A stretch of 64,000 nt of DNA, from positions 1,054,001 through 1,118,000 of the forward strand of contig NZ_JAJEJT010000004.1 of the NCBI RefSeq assembly GCF_021390645.1, in the 5' to 3' direction. How positions within the stretch are numbered: the first letter of the stretch is position 1; each line of letters starts with the position of its first letter. The translations under genes and the position numbers were made by a program. The DNA comes from Paraburkholderia flagellata (lineage in GTDB: Bacteria > Pseudomonadota > Gammaproteobacteria > Burkholderiales > Burkholderiaceae). This document shows positions 35,314 to 43,952 of the stretch, one piece after another. Under the pieces are notes generated by a model, which saw only the letters and a program-made list of their open reading frames with translations, did no database searches and was not told where the DNA came from.

Positions 35314-36549
35314 ATGAAACGAACCATTGCGCTCTCGGTTCTGAGCGCCGCTCTTTCTGTTGCGACGGTCGCCAGCGCCGGTACGCTCCAGTTGAATATT
35401 GCGTTCAAGGGAGCGGAGACTCGCGCCGTCTGGGAAAACTTGATCAAGGAGTTTGAGCACGCCAACCCGGGCGTGACCACCAAAGTCGCCTTCGTCGAAG
35501 AAGAGACGTACAAGGTCCAACTACCTGCCTGGCTTACGTCGGTCGCACCGGATGGGATCAACTGGCACGAGGGCGAGCGCATGGCGTACTACGCGAAGCG
35601 CGGCCTGCTCGAAGACCTTTCGGCGGACTGGCAAAAGAACGACTGGAACACGCAGTTCGCCTCCCTGAAGACGGCTTCATCCTATAACGGCAAGCAATAC
35701 GCAATGCCGACGCAGTACTTTGCCTGGGGCCTCTACTATCGAAAGGACCTGTTCGAAAAGGCAGGCGTCAAAGGCGAACCCAAAAACTGGCAAGAATTTC
35801 TCGACGATTGCAAAAAGTTGAAAGCCGCCGGCATCGCACCGATTGCAGTCGGCGGTCGCGATTCGTGGACGCTCGCAGCGTGGTTCGACTATCTCGATCT
35901 GCGCATGAACGGCTACGACTTCCATATGAAACTGATGAACGGTGATATTCCCTATACGGACACGCGTGTGAAGAATGTGTATCTCGCGTGGAAGACACTC
36001 ATCGACAACAAGTATTTCATCGACAATCCGCTTTCATACAGCCTCGATTCCGTGCAGCCGCTGTACATCCAGGGACAAGCGGCGATGATGCTGATGGGTA
36101 CTTTCCTGTCGCCTGGCTTGCCCCCGGCGACGAAGGTTCAAACAGGCTTCTTCAAATTCCCGATCGTGGATCCAAAGGTGACGCCTGCTGAAGATGGCTC
36201 TGCGGAATGTCTGAATATCCCCATGCGAGCGGCGAACAAGGCTGATGCGCGGAAGTTCCTTGCGTTTATCGGCCAACCGGAGAACGACGCCACGCTAGCA
36301 AAAGGCGTGGGAACGCTGCCTGCCAACAACAAGGCAGCGATGCCCGACGATCCGATTGCCAAAATCGGCTTCCAGATCCTGTCGGAGACCAAAGGCGGCG
36401 TGGCCCAGTTTTACGACCGCGACATGACCAAGGAAATGGCCGACGAGGGCATGAAGGGCATGCAACGCTTCATCAGCGATCCTTCGAAGCTCGACGACAT
36501 CCTTGCCGACCTCGAAAAGACGCGCAAGCGCGTCTACAGCAAGTCCTGA
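35314..36549 (+). CDS. Sugar ABC transporter substrate-binding protein
   Basis: A 411-residue periplasmic binding protein of the carbohydrate (MalE/UgpB-like) class. ATG 35314 has GGAGA five bases upstream. The signal peptide ends at ATVASA-GTLQL. The lobe segments FEHANPGVTTKV, MPTQYFAWGLYYRKDLF and the DSVQPLYIQGQAAMMLMGTFL region are family-typical. In this operon with a GH42 enzyme and LacI regulator, the ligand is probably a beta-galactoside or galacto-oligosaccharide, which is inference. The permease gene follows after 16 bp. Confidence 0.92.
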   Translation: MKRTIALSVLSAALSVATVASAGTLQLNIAFKGAETRAVWENLIKEFEHANPGVTTKVAFVEEETYKVQLPAWLTSVAPDGINWHEGERMAYYAKRGLLEDLSADWQKNDWNTQFASLKTASSYNGKQYAMPTQYFAWGLYYRKDLFEKAGVKGEPKNWQEFLDDCKKLKAAGIAPIAVGGRDSWTLAAWFDYLDLRMNGYDFHMKLMNGDIPYTDTRVKNVYLAWKTLIDNKYFIDNPLSYSLDSVQPLYIQGQAAMMLMGTFLSPGLPPATKVQTGFFKFPIVDPKVTPAEDGSAECLNIPMRAANKADARKFLAFIGQPENDATLAKGVGTLPANNKAAMPDDPIAKIGFQILSETKGGVAQFYDRDMTKEMADEGMKGMQRFISDPSKLDDILADLEKTRKRVYSKS

Positions 36550-36565
36550 TCACGCGAGAGTTCAG

Positions 36566-37513
36566 ATGGCCACAGCCGAAACGAGAGAGTCGGTAAGTCA
36601 CGGCTCACCCGCAGATCAGCGCCGCCACACCCGCCGCTCGTCAGCGGCCCGGCAGTCGGCGCCTCTTGCCAGAAAGCGCAAGCGAGCGGCTTTGCTGTTC
36701 TTGCTGCCAGCGTGCACGATGTTCTGCATCTACGTGATCTATCCGATCCTCAGCAGCATCGTGCTCAGTCTTTATAGCTGGGACGGCATGAGTGAAAAAG
36801 TGTTTGTCGGACTCGCGAACTACAACGAGTTGCTTCATACCGATACGTTCTATGTCGCGCTGAAGAACAATGTCTTGTGGCTCGTGTTGTTCCTGCTGGC
36901 TCCGCCAATCGGGTTGGCGTTTGCGCTCTATCTCAACCAGAGCGTAACTGGCATGCGGCTGATCAAGTCGCTGTTCTTTTCGCCGTTCGTGCTGTCAGGC
37001 GTCGTTGTCGGACTTGTCTTTAGCTGGTTTTACGATCCCGCATTCGGACTCTTACGGCTGATCGTCGGGCACGGCATTCCTGTGTTGGGAGATGAGCACT
37101 ACGCCACATTCGGCGTGATTGCCGCCGCGCTCTGGCCGCAGATTCCGTTTTGCATGCTGCTCTACCTCACCAACCTCACGAGCATCAATCCAGAAATCAT
37201 CGAAGCCGGACGGATGGAGGGAGCAACGGGCTGGGCATTGCTCTGGCACGTTGTGCTGCCTCAACTGCGGCCGGCAACCTTCCTCTCAGTCGTGCTGACC
37301 ATCATCGGCGCGCTCCGCAGCTTCGATTTGATCGCGGTGATGACAGGGGGAGGCCCGTTCGATAGCTCAACGGTGCTGGCCTATTTCATGTACGACCAGG
37401 CCATCAAGTACTTCAGATACGGCTATTCGGCGGCGATTGCGGTCGTGCTGTTTTTGATCATGCTGGTCTTCATCGTGTACCAACTTCGCCGGCTCCTTCA
37501 CACTGATCGATAA
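36566..37513 (+). CDS. Sugar ABC transporter permease (MalF/UgpA type)
   Basis: A 315-residue inner-membrane permease with six predicted helices. ATG 36566 has GAGAG five bases upstream; the first 50 residues are a charged cytoplasmic leader. The EAA loop that docks the ATPase is visible as EIIEAGRMEGATGWALLWHVVLP. It pairs with the MalG-type permease 14 bp downstream to form the channel. Its membership of the galactoside operon is clear from spacing and direction. Confidence 0.92.
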   Translation: MATAETRESVSHGSPADQRRHTRRSSAARQSAPLARKRKRAALLFLLPACTMFCIYVIYPILSSIVLSLYSWDGMSEKVFVGLANYNELLHTDTFYVALKNNVLWLVLFLLAPPIGLAFALYLNQSVTGMRLIKSLFFSPFVLSGVVVGLVFSWFYDPAFGLLRLIVGHGIPVLGDEHYATFGVIAAALWPQIPFCMLLYLTNLTSINPEIIEAGRMEGATGWALLWHVVLPQLRPATFLSVVLTIIGALRSFDLIAVMTGGGPFDSSTVLAYFMYDQAIKYFRYGYSAAIAVVLFLIMLVFIVYQLRRLLHTDR

Positions 37514-37527
37514 CAGGGAAATCGCCT

Positions 37528-38379
37528 ATGTACCCTACCCCCGTAAGCCGCTGGAGCCCGATGGGACGCAAGGTCTACAAGACCTCGCTGCCCATCGCCC
37601 TGCTGATCTGGCTACTTCCACTGATTGCTGTGTTCGTGACGTCAGTTCGTTCTACGGATGATCTGACCAATGGCAACTATTGGGGCTGGCCCGAGAGGTT
37701 CGCGCTGGTGGAGAACTATCGCACGGTGCTGTTCAGCTCGCCGATGCTTCACTACTTCATGAACAGTTGTCTGATCACGGTGCCCTCAGTCATTGGATCT
37801 ATCGCGCTGGCTTCAATGGCAGGATTTGCGCTGGCGACGTATCCATTCAAGGGCAACAACAGCATTCTGGGTATCTTTGTGGCCGGTAACTTTGTTCCGA
37901 TCCAGGTGCTGATGATCCCCGTGCGTCAACTGACACTTCAGCTAGGCCTGTTCAACACACTCGAAGGACTCATCCTTTTCCACATCGCGTTCCAGACCGG
38001 CTTCTGCACATTGTTCTTGCGGAACTTCATTAAAGAACTTCCGTACGAGCTTGTCGAAGCGGCGCGGATCGAAGGTGCCACTGAATGGCAGTTGTTTTAT
38101 CGAATCATCCTGCCGCTGATCGCGCCGGCCCTGGCAGCGCTTGCCATTCTCGTGTTCACGTTTGTCTGGAATGACTATTTCTGGGCGCTCTGCTTGACGC
38201 AGGGCGACGACGCCGCGCCCATCACAGTCGGCGTCGCTGCGCTCAAAGGCCAGTGGACGACTGCCTGGAATCTCGTGTCGGCGGGTTCACTCCTCGCCGC
38301 TCTGCCGTCCGTCGTCATTTTCTTCGCGATGCAAAAGCACTTCATTGCCGGATTGACGTTCGGCGCGACGAAGGGCTGA
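37528..38379 (+). CDS. Sugar ABC transporter permease (MalG/UgpE type)
   Basis: A 283-residue permease with six predicted helices. The EAA loop reads ELVEAARIEGATEWQLFYRIILP. GGGAAA lies upstream of ATG 37528. It completes the importer with the MalF-type partner. After an 84-bp gap with its own ribosome site, the GH42 gene follows in the same direction. Confidence 0.92.
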   Translation: MYPTPVSRWSPMGRKVYKTSLPIALLIWLLPLIAVFVTSVRSTDDLTNGNYWGWPERFALVENYRTVLFSSPMLHYFMNSCLITVPSVIGSIALASMAGFALATYPFKGNNSILGIFVAGNFVPIQVLMIPVRQLTLQLGLFNTLEGLILFHIAFQTGFCTLFLRNFIKELPYELVEAARIEGATEWQLFYRIILPLIAPALAALAILVFTFVWNDYFWALCLTQGDDAAPITVGVAALKGQWTTAWNLVSAGSLLAALPSVVIFFAMQKHFIAGLTFGATKG

Positions 38380-38463
38380 GCCAATACACATCGTTCATCG
38401 AATGCGAGCTTCGGTCTCGCGGGGCGCCGTGCGTCCCTGACAATTAAAAAGAGGAATCTCTCC

Positions 38464-40473
38464 ATGAAAGTGGGTGTCGACTACTATCCCGAGCATTGGG
38501 ACGTTTCGCTGTGGGAACAAGACGCGTGGCAGATGCGGGAAGCCGGTATCACCATTGTTCGCCTGGCTGAGTTCGCATGGTCGCGACTTGAGCCGGCCGA
38601 AGGCAAGTTCGAGTTCGCATGGCTCGACCAGGCGATTGGCGTTTTGGCCCGGCACGGAATCAATGTGGTGATTGGAACGCCGACAGCAACACCACCCGTA
38701 TGGCTCACTCACGATTACCCGGACGTTCTTCCCGTCGATAACAAAGGCAATGCGATATTCGCAGGCGTACGACTGCACCGCTGCTACAACAGTCCGTCGC
38801 TACGCAAGTTCGGCGAGCGCATCATCGAGCAGATCACGCAGCGTTATGCGCCAAACCCAGCGGTTATCGGCTGGCAAACCGACAATGAACTTGCGGCGAA
38901 CGATTGCCACTGCGAGAGTTGCACACGGTCTTTCCGTGGATGGCTTCAGCGAAAATACGGATCATTGGAAACACTCAATCGCGAATGGGGCACGGTCGTA
39001 TGGAGCGGGGAATACAGCGACTGGGACCAGGTGACCACACCCCGTGGCGGTTCACCGTACCTCAACCCTTCCTTCCTGCTCGACTTTCGGCGATTCTCGT
39101 CAGATGCGGTCGCGGACTTTAATCGCTTCCAGGCCGCGCTGATCCGAAAGAACAGCCCCGGCAAGTTCGTGACCCACAATCTGTGGGGATATCCTGTGAC
39201 GGCCGACTACTACGACATGTTCGACAGCATGGACTTTGCATCTGTCGACTATTACCCGGCAACCGACCTCCTCGATGACTCAAAGTCCAGGATGTACCAC
39301 GGAGCGCTGACGCTCGACCTGACGCGTGGGGTAAAGCGCAAGAACTTCTGGGTGATGGAACAGTTGAGCGGAACGCCGGGTTGTTGGTACCCGATGTCGC
39401 GCACGCCTTTCCCGGGAATGATTCGCGCCTACGCCTGGCAAAGCGTTTCACGCGGTGCCGACGCGATTGTGCAATTTCGTTGGCGCTCAGCGCGTATCGG
39501 TGCGGAGCAATTCTGGCACGGGCTGTTGGACCATCATGGAGTGCCCGGCCGTCGCTTCGAAGAGTTCGTTCAATTTAGCCAGGAAGCGCAAAAGCTTGCG
39601 CCGCTGCTTGAGGGCACGACGCTCAAGCACGATGTGGCCATGCTCTTCTCGCACGAACAGATGAACGCTTTCCAGATCCAGCCGCAAGCTGACGGATTCG
39701 ATTATCTGGGCAACTTCAAACGTGTCCATTCTGCTTTGCTGAAAATGGGCGTCGGCGCAGACGTCATCAACTGGCGAGATGATTTTCAGGGCTACAAGCT
39801 CGTCATTGCGCCGATGCTGTACCTGATTGACGGGACGATTGCCGCGACGCTAAAGCAGTACGTCGACAACGGCGGAACGCTGGTACTGACCACACGCTCC
39901 GGCGTCAAGAACTTGAACAATGTCTGTCTGCCGGATCGGCTTCCGAATTTGCTAACAGACCTTGCCGGCGTGTATGTCGATGAATACGATCCGGTGGGCA
40001 AGGACATCCAGACGCTGAATCTCGACAGCGGCGAGGAACTGTCTAGCGGTCAATGGTGTGACATTCTGACCCCTGTCACGGCGGAAACCATCGCGACGTA
40101 TGCGAGCGAGTATTTTGCAAACGAGTCAGCAATCACCCGAAATGCGCATGGAAAGGGCGTGGTGTACTACGTCGGCACAGTCCTCCACGAGACGGCAAGT
40201 CAGATACTGATGCGTCGCATCGCGAGCGATGCCGGCGTCGAGTGCGAATTCGAGCTTCCCGACGGGGTGGAAGTCGCGGTAAGAAGCTCAGAGGAAAGAC
40301 GGATACTTTTTGTGCTGAATCTCACCAGGGAGCCCAAAGAGATATTGCTACCCGTTCGCGACTACGTGAGCGCCCTATCAGATCGGCGCTTGCCTGCCAG
40401 CAGCATCATACTCGGGCCCGGCTCTGTGGAAATTCTTGTCGAGGAAAACGCCACTGCCGCGTCTGTCGCCTAG
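38464..40473 (+). CDS. GH42 beta-galactosidase
   Basis: A 669-residue cytoplasmic glycoside hydrolase of family 42. It has no signal peptide and starts MKVGVDYYPEHW. The acid/base Glu is E142 in QTDNELA and the nucleophile is E299 in FWVMEQLSG. The family zinc site is intact: C107, C148, C150 and C153 (CHCESC). A trimerisation domain and a small beta domain follow, as usual. GAGGAA lies upstream of the ATG. It should hydrolyse imported beta-galactosides to galactose, ending the operon. Activity on galactans or arabinosides is possible. Confidence 0.94.
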   Translation: MKVGVDYYPEHWDVSLWEQDAWQMREAGITIVRLAEFAWSRLEPAEGKFEFAWLDQAIGVLARHGINVVIGTPTATPPVWLTHDYPDVLPVDNKGNAIFAGVRLHRCYNSPSLRKFGERIIEQITQRYAPNPAVIGWQTDNELAANDCHCESCTRSFRGWLQRKYGSLETLNREWGTVVWSGEYSDWDQVTTPRGGSPYLNPSFLLDFRRFSSDAVADFNRFQAALIRKNSPGKFVTHNLWGYPVTADYYDMFDSMDFASVDYYPATDLLDDSKSRMYHGALTLDLTRGVKRKNFWVMEQLSGTPGCWYPMSRTPFPGMIRAYAWQSVSRGADAIVQFRWRSARIGAEQFWHGLLDHHGVPGRRFEEFVQFSQEAQKLAPLLEGTTLKHDVAMLFSHEQMNAFQIQPQADGFDYLGNFKRVHSALLKMGVGADVINWRDDFQGYKLVIAPMLYLIDGTIAATLKQYVDNGGTLVLTTRSGVKNLNNVCLPDRLPNLLTDLAGVYVDEYDPVGKDIQTLNLDSGEELSSGQWCDILTPVTAETIATYASEYFANESAITRNAHGKGVVYYVGTVLHETASQILMRRIASDAGVECEFELPDGVEVAVRSSEERRILFVLNLTREPKEILLPVRDYVSALSDRRLPASSIILGPGSVEILVEENATAASVA

Positions 40474-40479
40474 CATGAT

Positions 40480-40514
40480 GCGAACATCGGCATTCACCAC
40501 CCGCTGATGTTCGC
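40480..40514. terminator. Hairpin between convergent GH42 and lysR genes
   Basis: Perfect nine-base arms GCGAACATC (40480-40488) and GATGTTCGC (40506-40514) with a 17-base loop, placed between the two convergent stops. There is no T-tract, so bidirectional termination is likely but not certain. Confidence 0.45.
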
Positions 40515-40516
40515 TG

Positions 40517-41431
40517 CTAACTCGTACGCGTCAAAGCGACGATAAAGTCGAGAAATACTCGCGTCTTGGCCGGTGTGTGGTACCGCGATGGATGGTACGC
40601 ATAGAGCGGGAAGCGCTCATCAGGCCAGTCCGGGAACAGATTGACAAGGCGCCCCTCCCGAATGAGAGGTTCCGCTCCGAGCAGCAGCATCTGCGCGACG
40701 CCGGAGCCAGCCAGACACGCGTTGAGGAGTGCGCTCGGATCATTCACCGTCAGCCTGCCATTCGTCTCGACAACCAGCTTTTTGCGCTTGCGATGAAACT
40801 CCCACGGATATGGCTTTCCGGTTTCCGGGTTCCGGAATTCGAGACACCTGTGGACGCCGCGCCCCAGTTCTTGAGGCTCCGCTGGCCGCCCCCGGCGAGC
40901 GACGTAAGAGGGTGCTGCGACGGTGACCACTGCGGTGTCCAGAAGCTTTCGCGCAATCAGACTGGATGAGCGGGGTTCGCCAAATCGCAAGGCCAGATCG
41001 AAACCGTCCATGATGAGGTCCCCGAGTTGATCTCTCGCGATGAACTCGATATCAAGTTCAGGATGCGCGTCCATGAATTCGTCGAGCTTCGGGCCCAGAG
41101 CGACGCGCAAAAAAGCCGGATCAAGATTGATTCGCAGCTTCCCCCGTACTGTCACCCCGCCTCCTGCCGCGGCTGCGGCCGCCTCCTCCATTCCCCTTAA
41201 GTGCGGCATGACCTGCTCGTAGAACCGTCGGCCTTCTTCGGTCAGGGAAACGGCGCGCGTCGTCCGATTGAAGAGGCGAATTTTCAGCCGCGTTTCGAGT
41301 CGAGCGATGGCCCGACTCACCCCAGGTGGCGACATACCCATCAATTCGGACGCCGCTGCAAATGTCCCCGCATCGACGACGGCCGCAAATACGCTGATAC
41401 CGCTGGAGAGATTCACGCTGGACGATCCCAT
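40517..41431 (-). CDS. LysR-family regulator
   Basis: A 304-residue LysR protein. ATG 41431 (MGSSSVNLSSGI) has GGGAG five bases upstream, so the slightly longer frame is rejected. The HTH shows FAAASELMGMSPPGVSRAIARLE and RTTRAVSLTEEG. The effector domain is complete, with FIARDQLGDLIMDGFDLALRFG. It is divergent from the DUF4148, NmrA-like and aldo-keto reductase genes to its right and likely controls some of them. Ligand unknown. Confidence 0.87.
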   Translation of the reverse strand: MGSSSVNLSSGISVFAAVVDAGTFAAASELMGMSPPGVSRAIARLETRLKIRLFNRTTRAVSLTEEGRRFYEQVMPHLRGMEEAAAAAAGGGVTVRGKLRINLDPAFLRVALGPKLDEFMDAHPELDIEFIARDQLGDLIMDGFDLALRFGEPRSSSLIARKLLDTAVVTVAAPSYVARRGRPAEPQELGRGVHRCLEFRNPETGKPYPWEFHRKRKKLVVETNGRLTVNDPSALLNACLAGSGVAQMLLLGAEPLIREGRLVNLFPDWPDERFPLYAYHPSRYHTPAKTRVFLDFIVALTRTS

Positions 41432-41590
41432 GGGCGCTCCCTGCACCGCGCGTCAAAAATCGCACTATGACGGATTAGTAACCGTCTGTCATCTCTCAAG
41501 TGTCATTCGTGTCATTTAGTTTCCCGTCGCGTTTACCCACAATGCATCCCAACAGGACGTTTCAACTCCACAACCCCAAGGAGCATTGCC

Positions 41591-41932
41591 ATGAATACCC
41601 GTCATCTCGCTTTGGCCCTCGCAGCCGCCATCGCCTTTCCCGCCGCTGGATACACTCAGGAATCCAGCTCGACCGTCACCCGTGCACAGGTGCGCGCGGA
41701 ACTCGTCCAACTGGAAGGCGCGGGCTACCGGCCCGGCCGCGCCAATGATCCCCATTACCCCACCGACATTCAGGCCGCCGAAGCGGCTGTGGCATCGCGC
41801 AACGTTGCCGGGTCGAACGTCGACAGCGGCGTGGGCGGTGCGCCGATCGGCTCGTCCGCTTCAGGTATTCGCGTCAGCGCTCAAGCGGCTCCCGCGAATC
41901 CACAGTTCGCCTCGCTTTACGCACATCACTGA
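41591..41932 (+). CDS. DUF4148 small secreted protein
   Basis: A 113-residue exported protein. A signal peptide ends near AAGYTQ. The family hallmark RAQVRAELVQLEGAGYRP is followed by NDPHYPTDIQAAEAA, as in the DUF4148 proteins that are abundant in Burkholderia and Paraburkholderia. Function is unknown; many copies occur per genome, often near stress or catabolic genes. AAGGAG precedes the ATG. It is divergent from the LysR gene. Confidence 0.88.
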   Translation: MNTRHLALALAAAIAFPAAGYTQESSSTVTRAQVRAELVQLEGAGYRPGRANDPHYPTDIQAAEAAVASRNVAGSNVDSGVGGAPIGSSASGIRVSAQAAPANPQFASLYAHH

Positions 41933-41967
41933 TCGGGTCACATCTATCCATGCAAGGAGAAACTGCA

Positions 41968-42834
41968 ATGTATGCAATCACAGGGATAACAGGAAAGGTC
42001 GGCGGTGCGGTGGCGCGCACGTTGCTCGCAGCGGGCCAGCCGGTACGCGCGGTAGTACGCGATGCCGCGCGGGCACGTACGTGGGCTGAGCGCGGGTGTG
42101 AAGTGGTGACAGCCGGCATGGACGACGCGGCGTCACTGGCGGCCGCTTTCGAGGGCACGCAAGGTGTCTTCATTCTGCCGCCGTCCGACTTCGATCCGTC
42201 GCCTGGCTTTCCCGAGGCACGCGTTGTCATCGACGCCGTGCGCGCCGCGCTTGAGTCAGCGGCACCAGAGAAGGTGGTTTGCCTCTCGACGATCGGCGCG
42301 CAGGCCACCGAGACCAATCTGCTCACGCAACGCACGCTGATGGAACAGGCTCTGAGCACACTGCCCATGCCGGTTACGTTCCTGCGGCCAGGCTGGTTCA
42401 TGGAAAACGCCGCGTGGGATGTGGCTCCAGCCCGCGATACGGGGACGATTCCCAGCTTCCTGCAACCGCTCGACAAGCCCGTACCGATGGTCGCCACGGC
42501 GGACGTCGGCCGCGTCGCCGCACAACTGCTCCTGGAGCGCTGGCGTGGTGTGCGTGTCGTCGAACTGGAAGGGCCGCGGCGCGTCACTCCGATCGACATC
42601 GCGGAGACGTTTGCCGGAATTCTTGGCCATGCAGTACGCGCGGAGGTCGTTCAGCGTGACACGTGGGAAGCACTGTTCCGGTCCCAGGGAATGAAGGAGC
42701 CGTCGCCGCGCATGCGCATGCTCGACGGGTTCAATGAAGGCTGGATCACCTTCGAAGGCGAGGACGCCGACATCGTCAAGGGCGAAGTGGAGCTGGAAAC
42801 CGTTCTGCGAGACCTCGTCTCACAAGCGGTCTAA
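41968..42834 (+). CDS. NmrA-like NAD(P)-binding protein
   Basis: A 288-residue atypical SDR of the NmrA/QorB type. ATG 41968 (MYAITGITGKVGG) places the Rossmann loop at the N-terminus, with AGGAGA upstream; ATG 41950 is less likely. It lacks a clear YxxxK active site in the first half, as in NmrA-like redox sensors, and shows VVCLSTIGAQ and RPGWFMENAAWD. It may be a quinone reductase or a redox-sensing regulator protein. It is followed by an aldo-keto reductase gene in the same direction. Confidence 0.85.
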   Translation: MYAITGITGKVGGAVARTLLAAGQPVRAVVRDAARARTWAERGCEVVTAGMDDAASLAAAFEGTQGVFILPPSDFDPSPGFPEARVVIDAVRAALESAAPEKVVCLSTIGAQATETNLLTQRTLMEQALSTLPMPVTFLRPGWFMENAAWDVAPARDTGTIPSFLQPLDKPVPMVATADVGRVAAQLLLERWRGVRVVELEGPRRVTPIDIAETFAGILGHAVRAEVVQRDTWEALFRSQGMKEPSPRMRMLDGFNEGWITFEGEDADIVKGEVELETVLRDLVSQAV

Positions 42835-42910
42835 CGCGGGCGCACCCGGTGACGCGTACACGATGTCGCGTTGCCGCGTGCCAATCGCTCAACATTCATC
42901 AGGATTCTCC

Positions 42911-43936
42911 ATGGAATACCGCACACTCGGCAGCTCAGGGCTGCGCATTGCCCGTCTTTCTCTTGGCGCCATGACCTTTGGCGCCGGTACCGGAATCTGG
43001 GGCGAGATTGCCGGCCTCGACCGTGCCCAGGCCACACGTCTTGTCGCGATGGCCGCAGAGCGCGGCATCAACCTGATCGACACGGCTGACGCCTATTCGC
43101 AAGGGCAATCTGAAGCGGTCGTCGGCCAGGTACTGGCTGATCTTGGACTCGATGAGTCGCGCATGCTGGTCGCGACCAAAGTCCGGCTGCGCACCGGCGC
43201 CGGGCATAACGACGTGGGCCTCGGCCGCTCGCACATCATGCGGTCGGTGGAAACGAGCCTTCGGCGTATCGGCCGGGATCATATCGACCTGTTTCAGTTG
43301 CATGACCGCGATGCACTCGTTCCGCTTGAAGAAACGCTGCGCGCGCTCGACGATCTCGTCACGCAGGGCAAGGTGCGGCACATTGGCGTCTGTAATTTCA
43401 GCGCGGGCGACCTGGAGCGTGCGCAGGGTATTACCACCCGCACCCACTGGGCTCGCGTCGTTAGCAATCAGGTTCACTATGCGTTGACGAGCCGGGACGT
43501 CGAGCACGAAATCGCGCCTGTGGGACTGGCCAATGATGTCGCGCTTCTGGTGTGGAGTCCGCTCGCGGGCGGATACCTGAGCGGCAAATATACCGCGGGA
43601 GGCGACAGCGCGGAAATGGGGCGTCGCGCGATGCTGAACTTCCCGCCGATTGATCCGGTGAAAGCCGACCCCATTGTGCTCGAATTGCGAGAGATCGCGA
43701 CGGAACTCGATGCTACGCCGGCACAGGTTGCCCTGTCGTGGGTGTTGGGACGCAGCGAAGCGACCTCGGTGATCATCGGCGCACGCACCGAGGCCCATCT
43801 CGAAGATAACTTGAACGCACAAAAGGTGGTGCTTTCGGACACGCAGAGAGACCGTCTCGATCGCGTGTCGCAACCGGAGGTACCATATCCACACTGGATG
43901 CAGCAGTTCCACGACAAGGATCGCATCTTGACTTGA
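42911..43936 (+). CDS. Aldo-keto reductase (second)
   Basis: A 341-residue aldo-keto reductase. ATG 42911 (MEYRTLGSSGLRIARL) is the family start; the long upstream frame overlaps the previous gene and is rejected. The active-site set is seen as DTADAYSQGQ (Asp, Tyr), VATKVRL (Lys) and FQLHDRD (His). It fits the AKR11/12-like group that reduces aldehydes with NADPH. It ends 16 bp before the flavoprotein fusion gene, so the three enzymes are probably one operon under the divergent LysR. Confidence 0.9.
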   Translation: MEYRTLGSSGLRIARLSLGAMTFGAGTGIWGEIAGLDRAQATRLVAMAAERGINLIDTADAYSQGQSEAVVGQVLADLGLDESRMLVATKVRLRTGAGHNDVGLGRSHIMRSVETSLRRIGRDHIDLFQLHDRDALVPLEETLRALDDLVTQGKVRHIGVCNFSAGDLERAQGITTRTHWARVVSNQVHYALTSRDVEHEIAPVGLANDVALLVWSPLAGGYLSGKYTAGGDSAEMGRRAMLNFPPIDPVKADPIVLELREIATELDATPAQVALSWVLGRSEATSVIIGARTEAHLEDNLNAQKVVLSDTQRDRLDRVSQPEVPYPHWMQQFHDKDRILT

Positions 43937-43952
43937 CTTGATGGAGCCCGCG

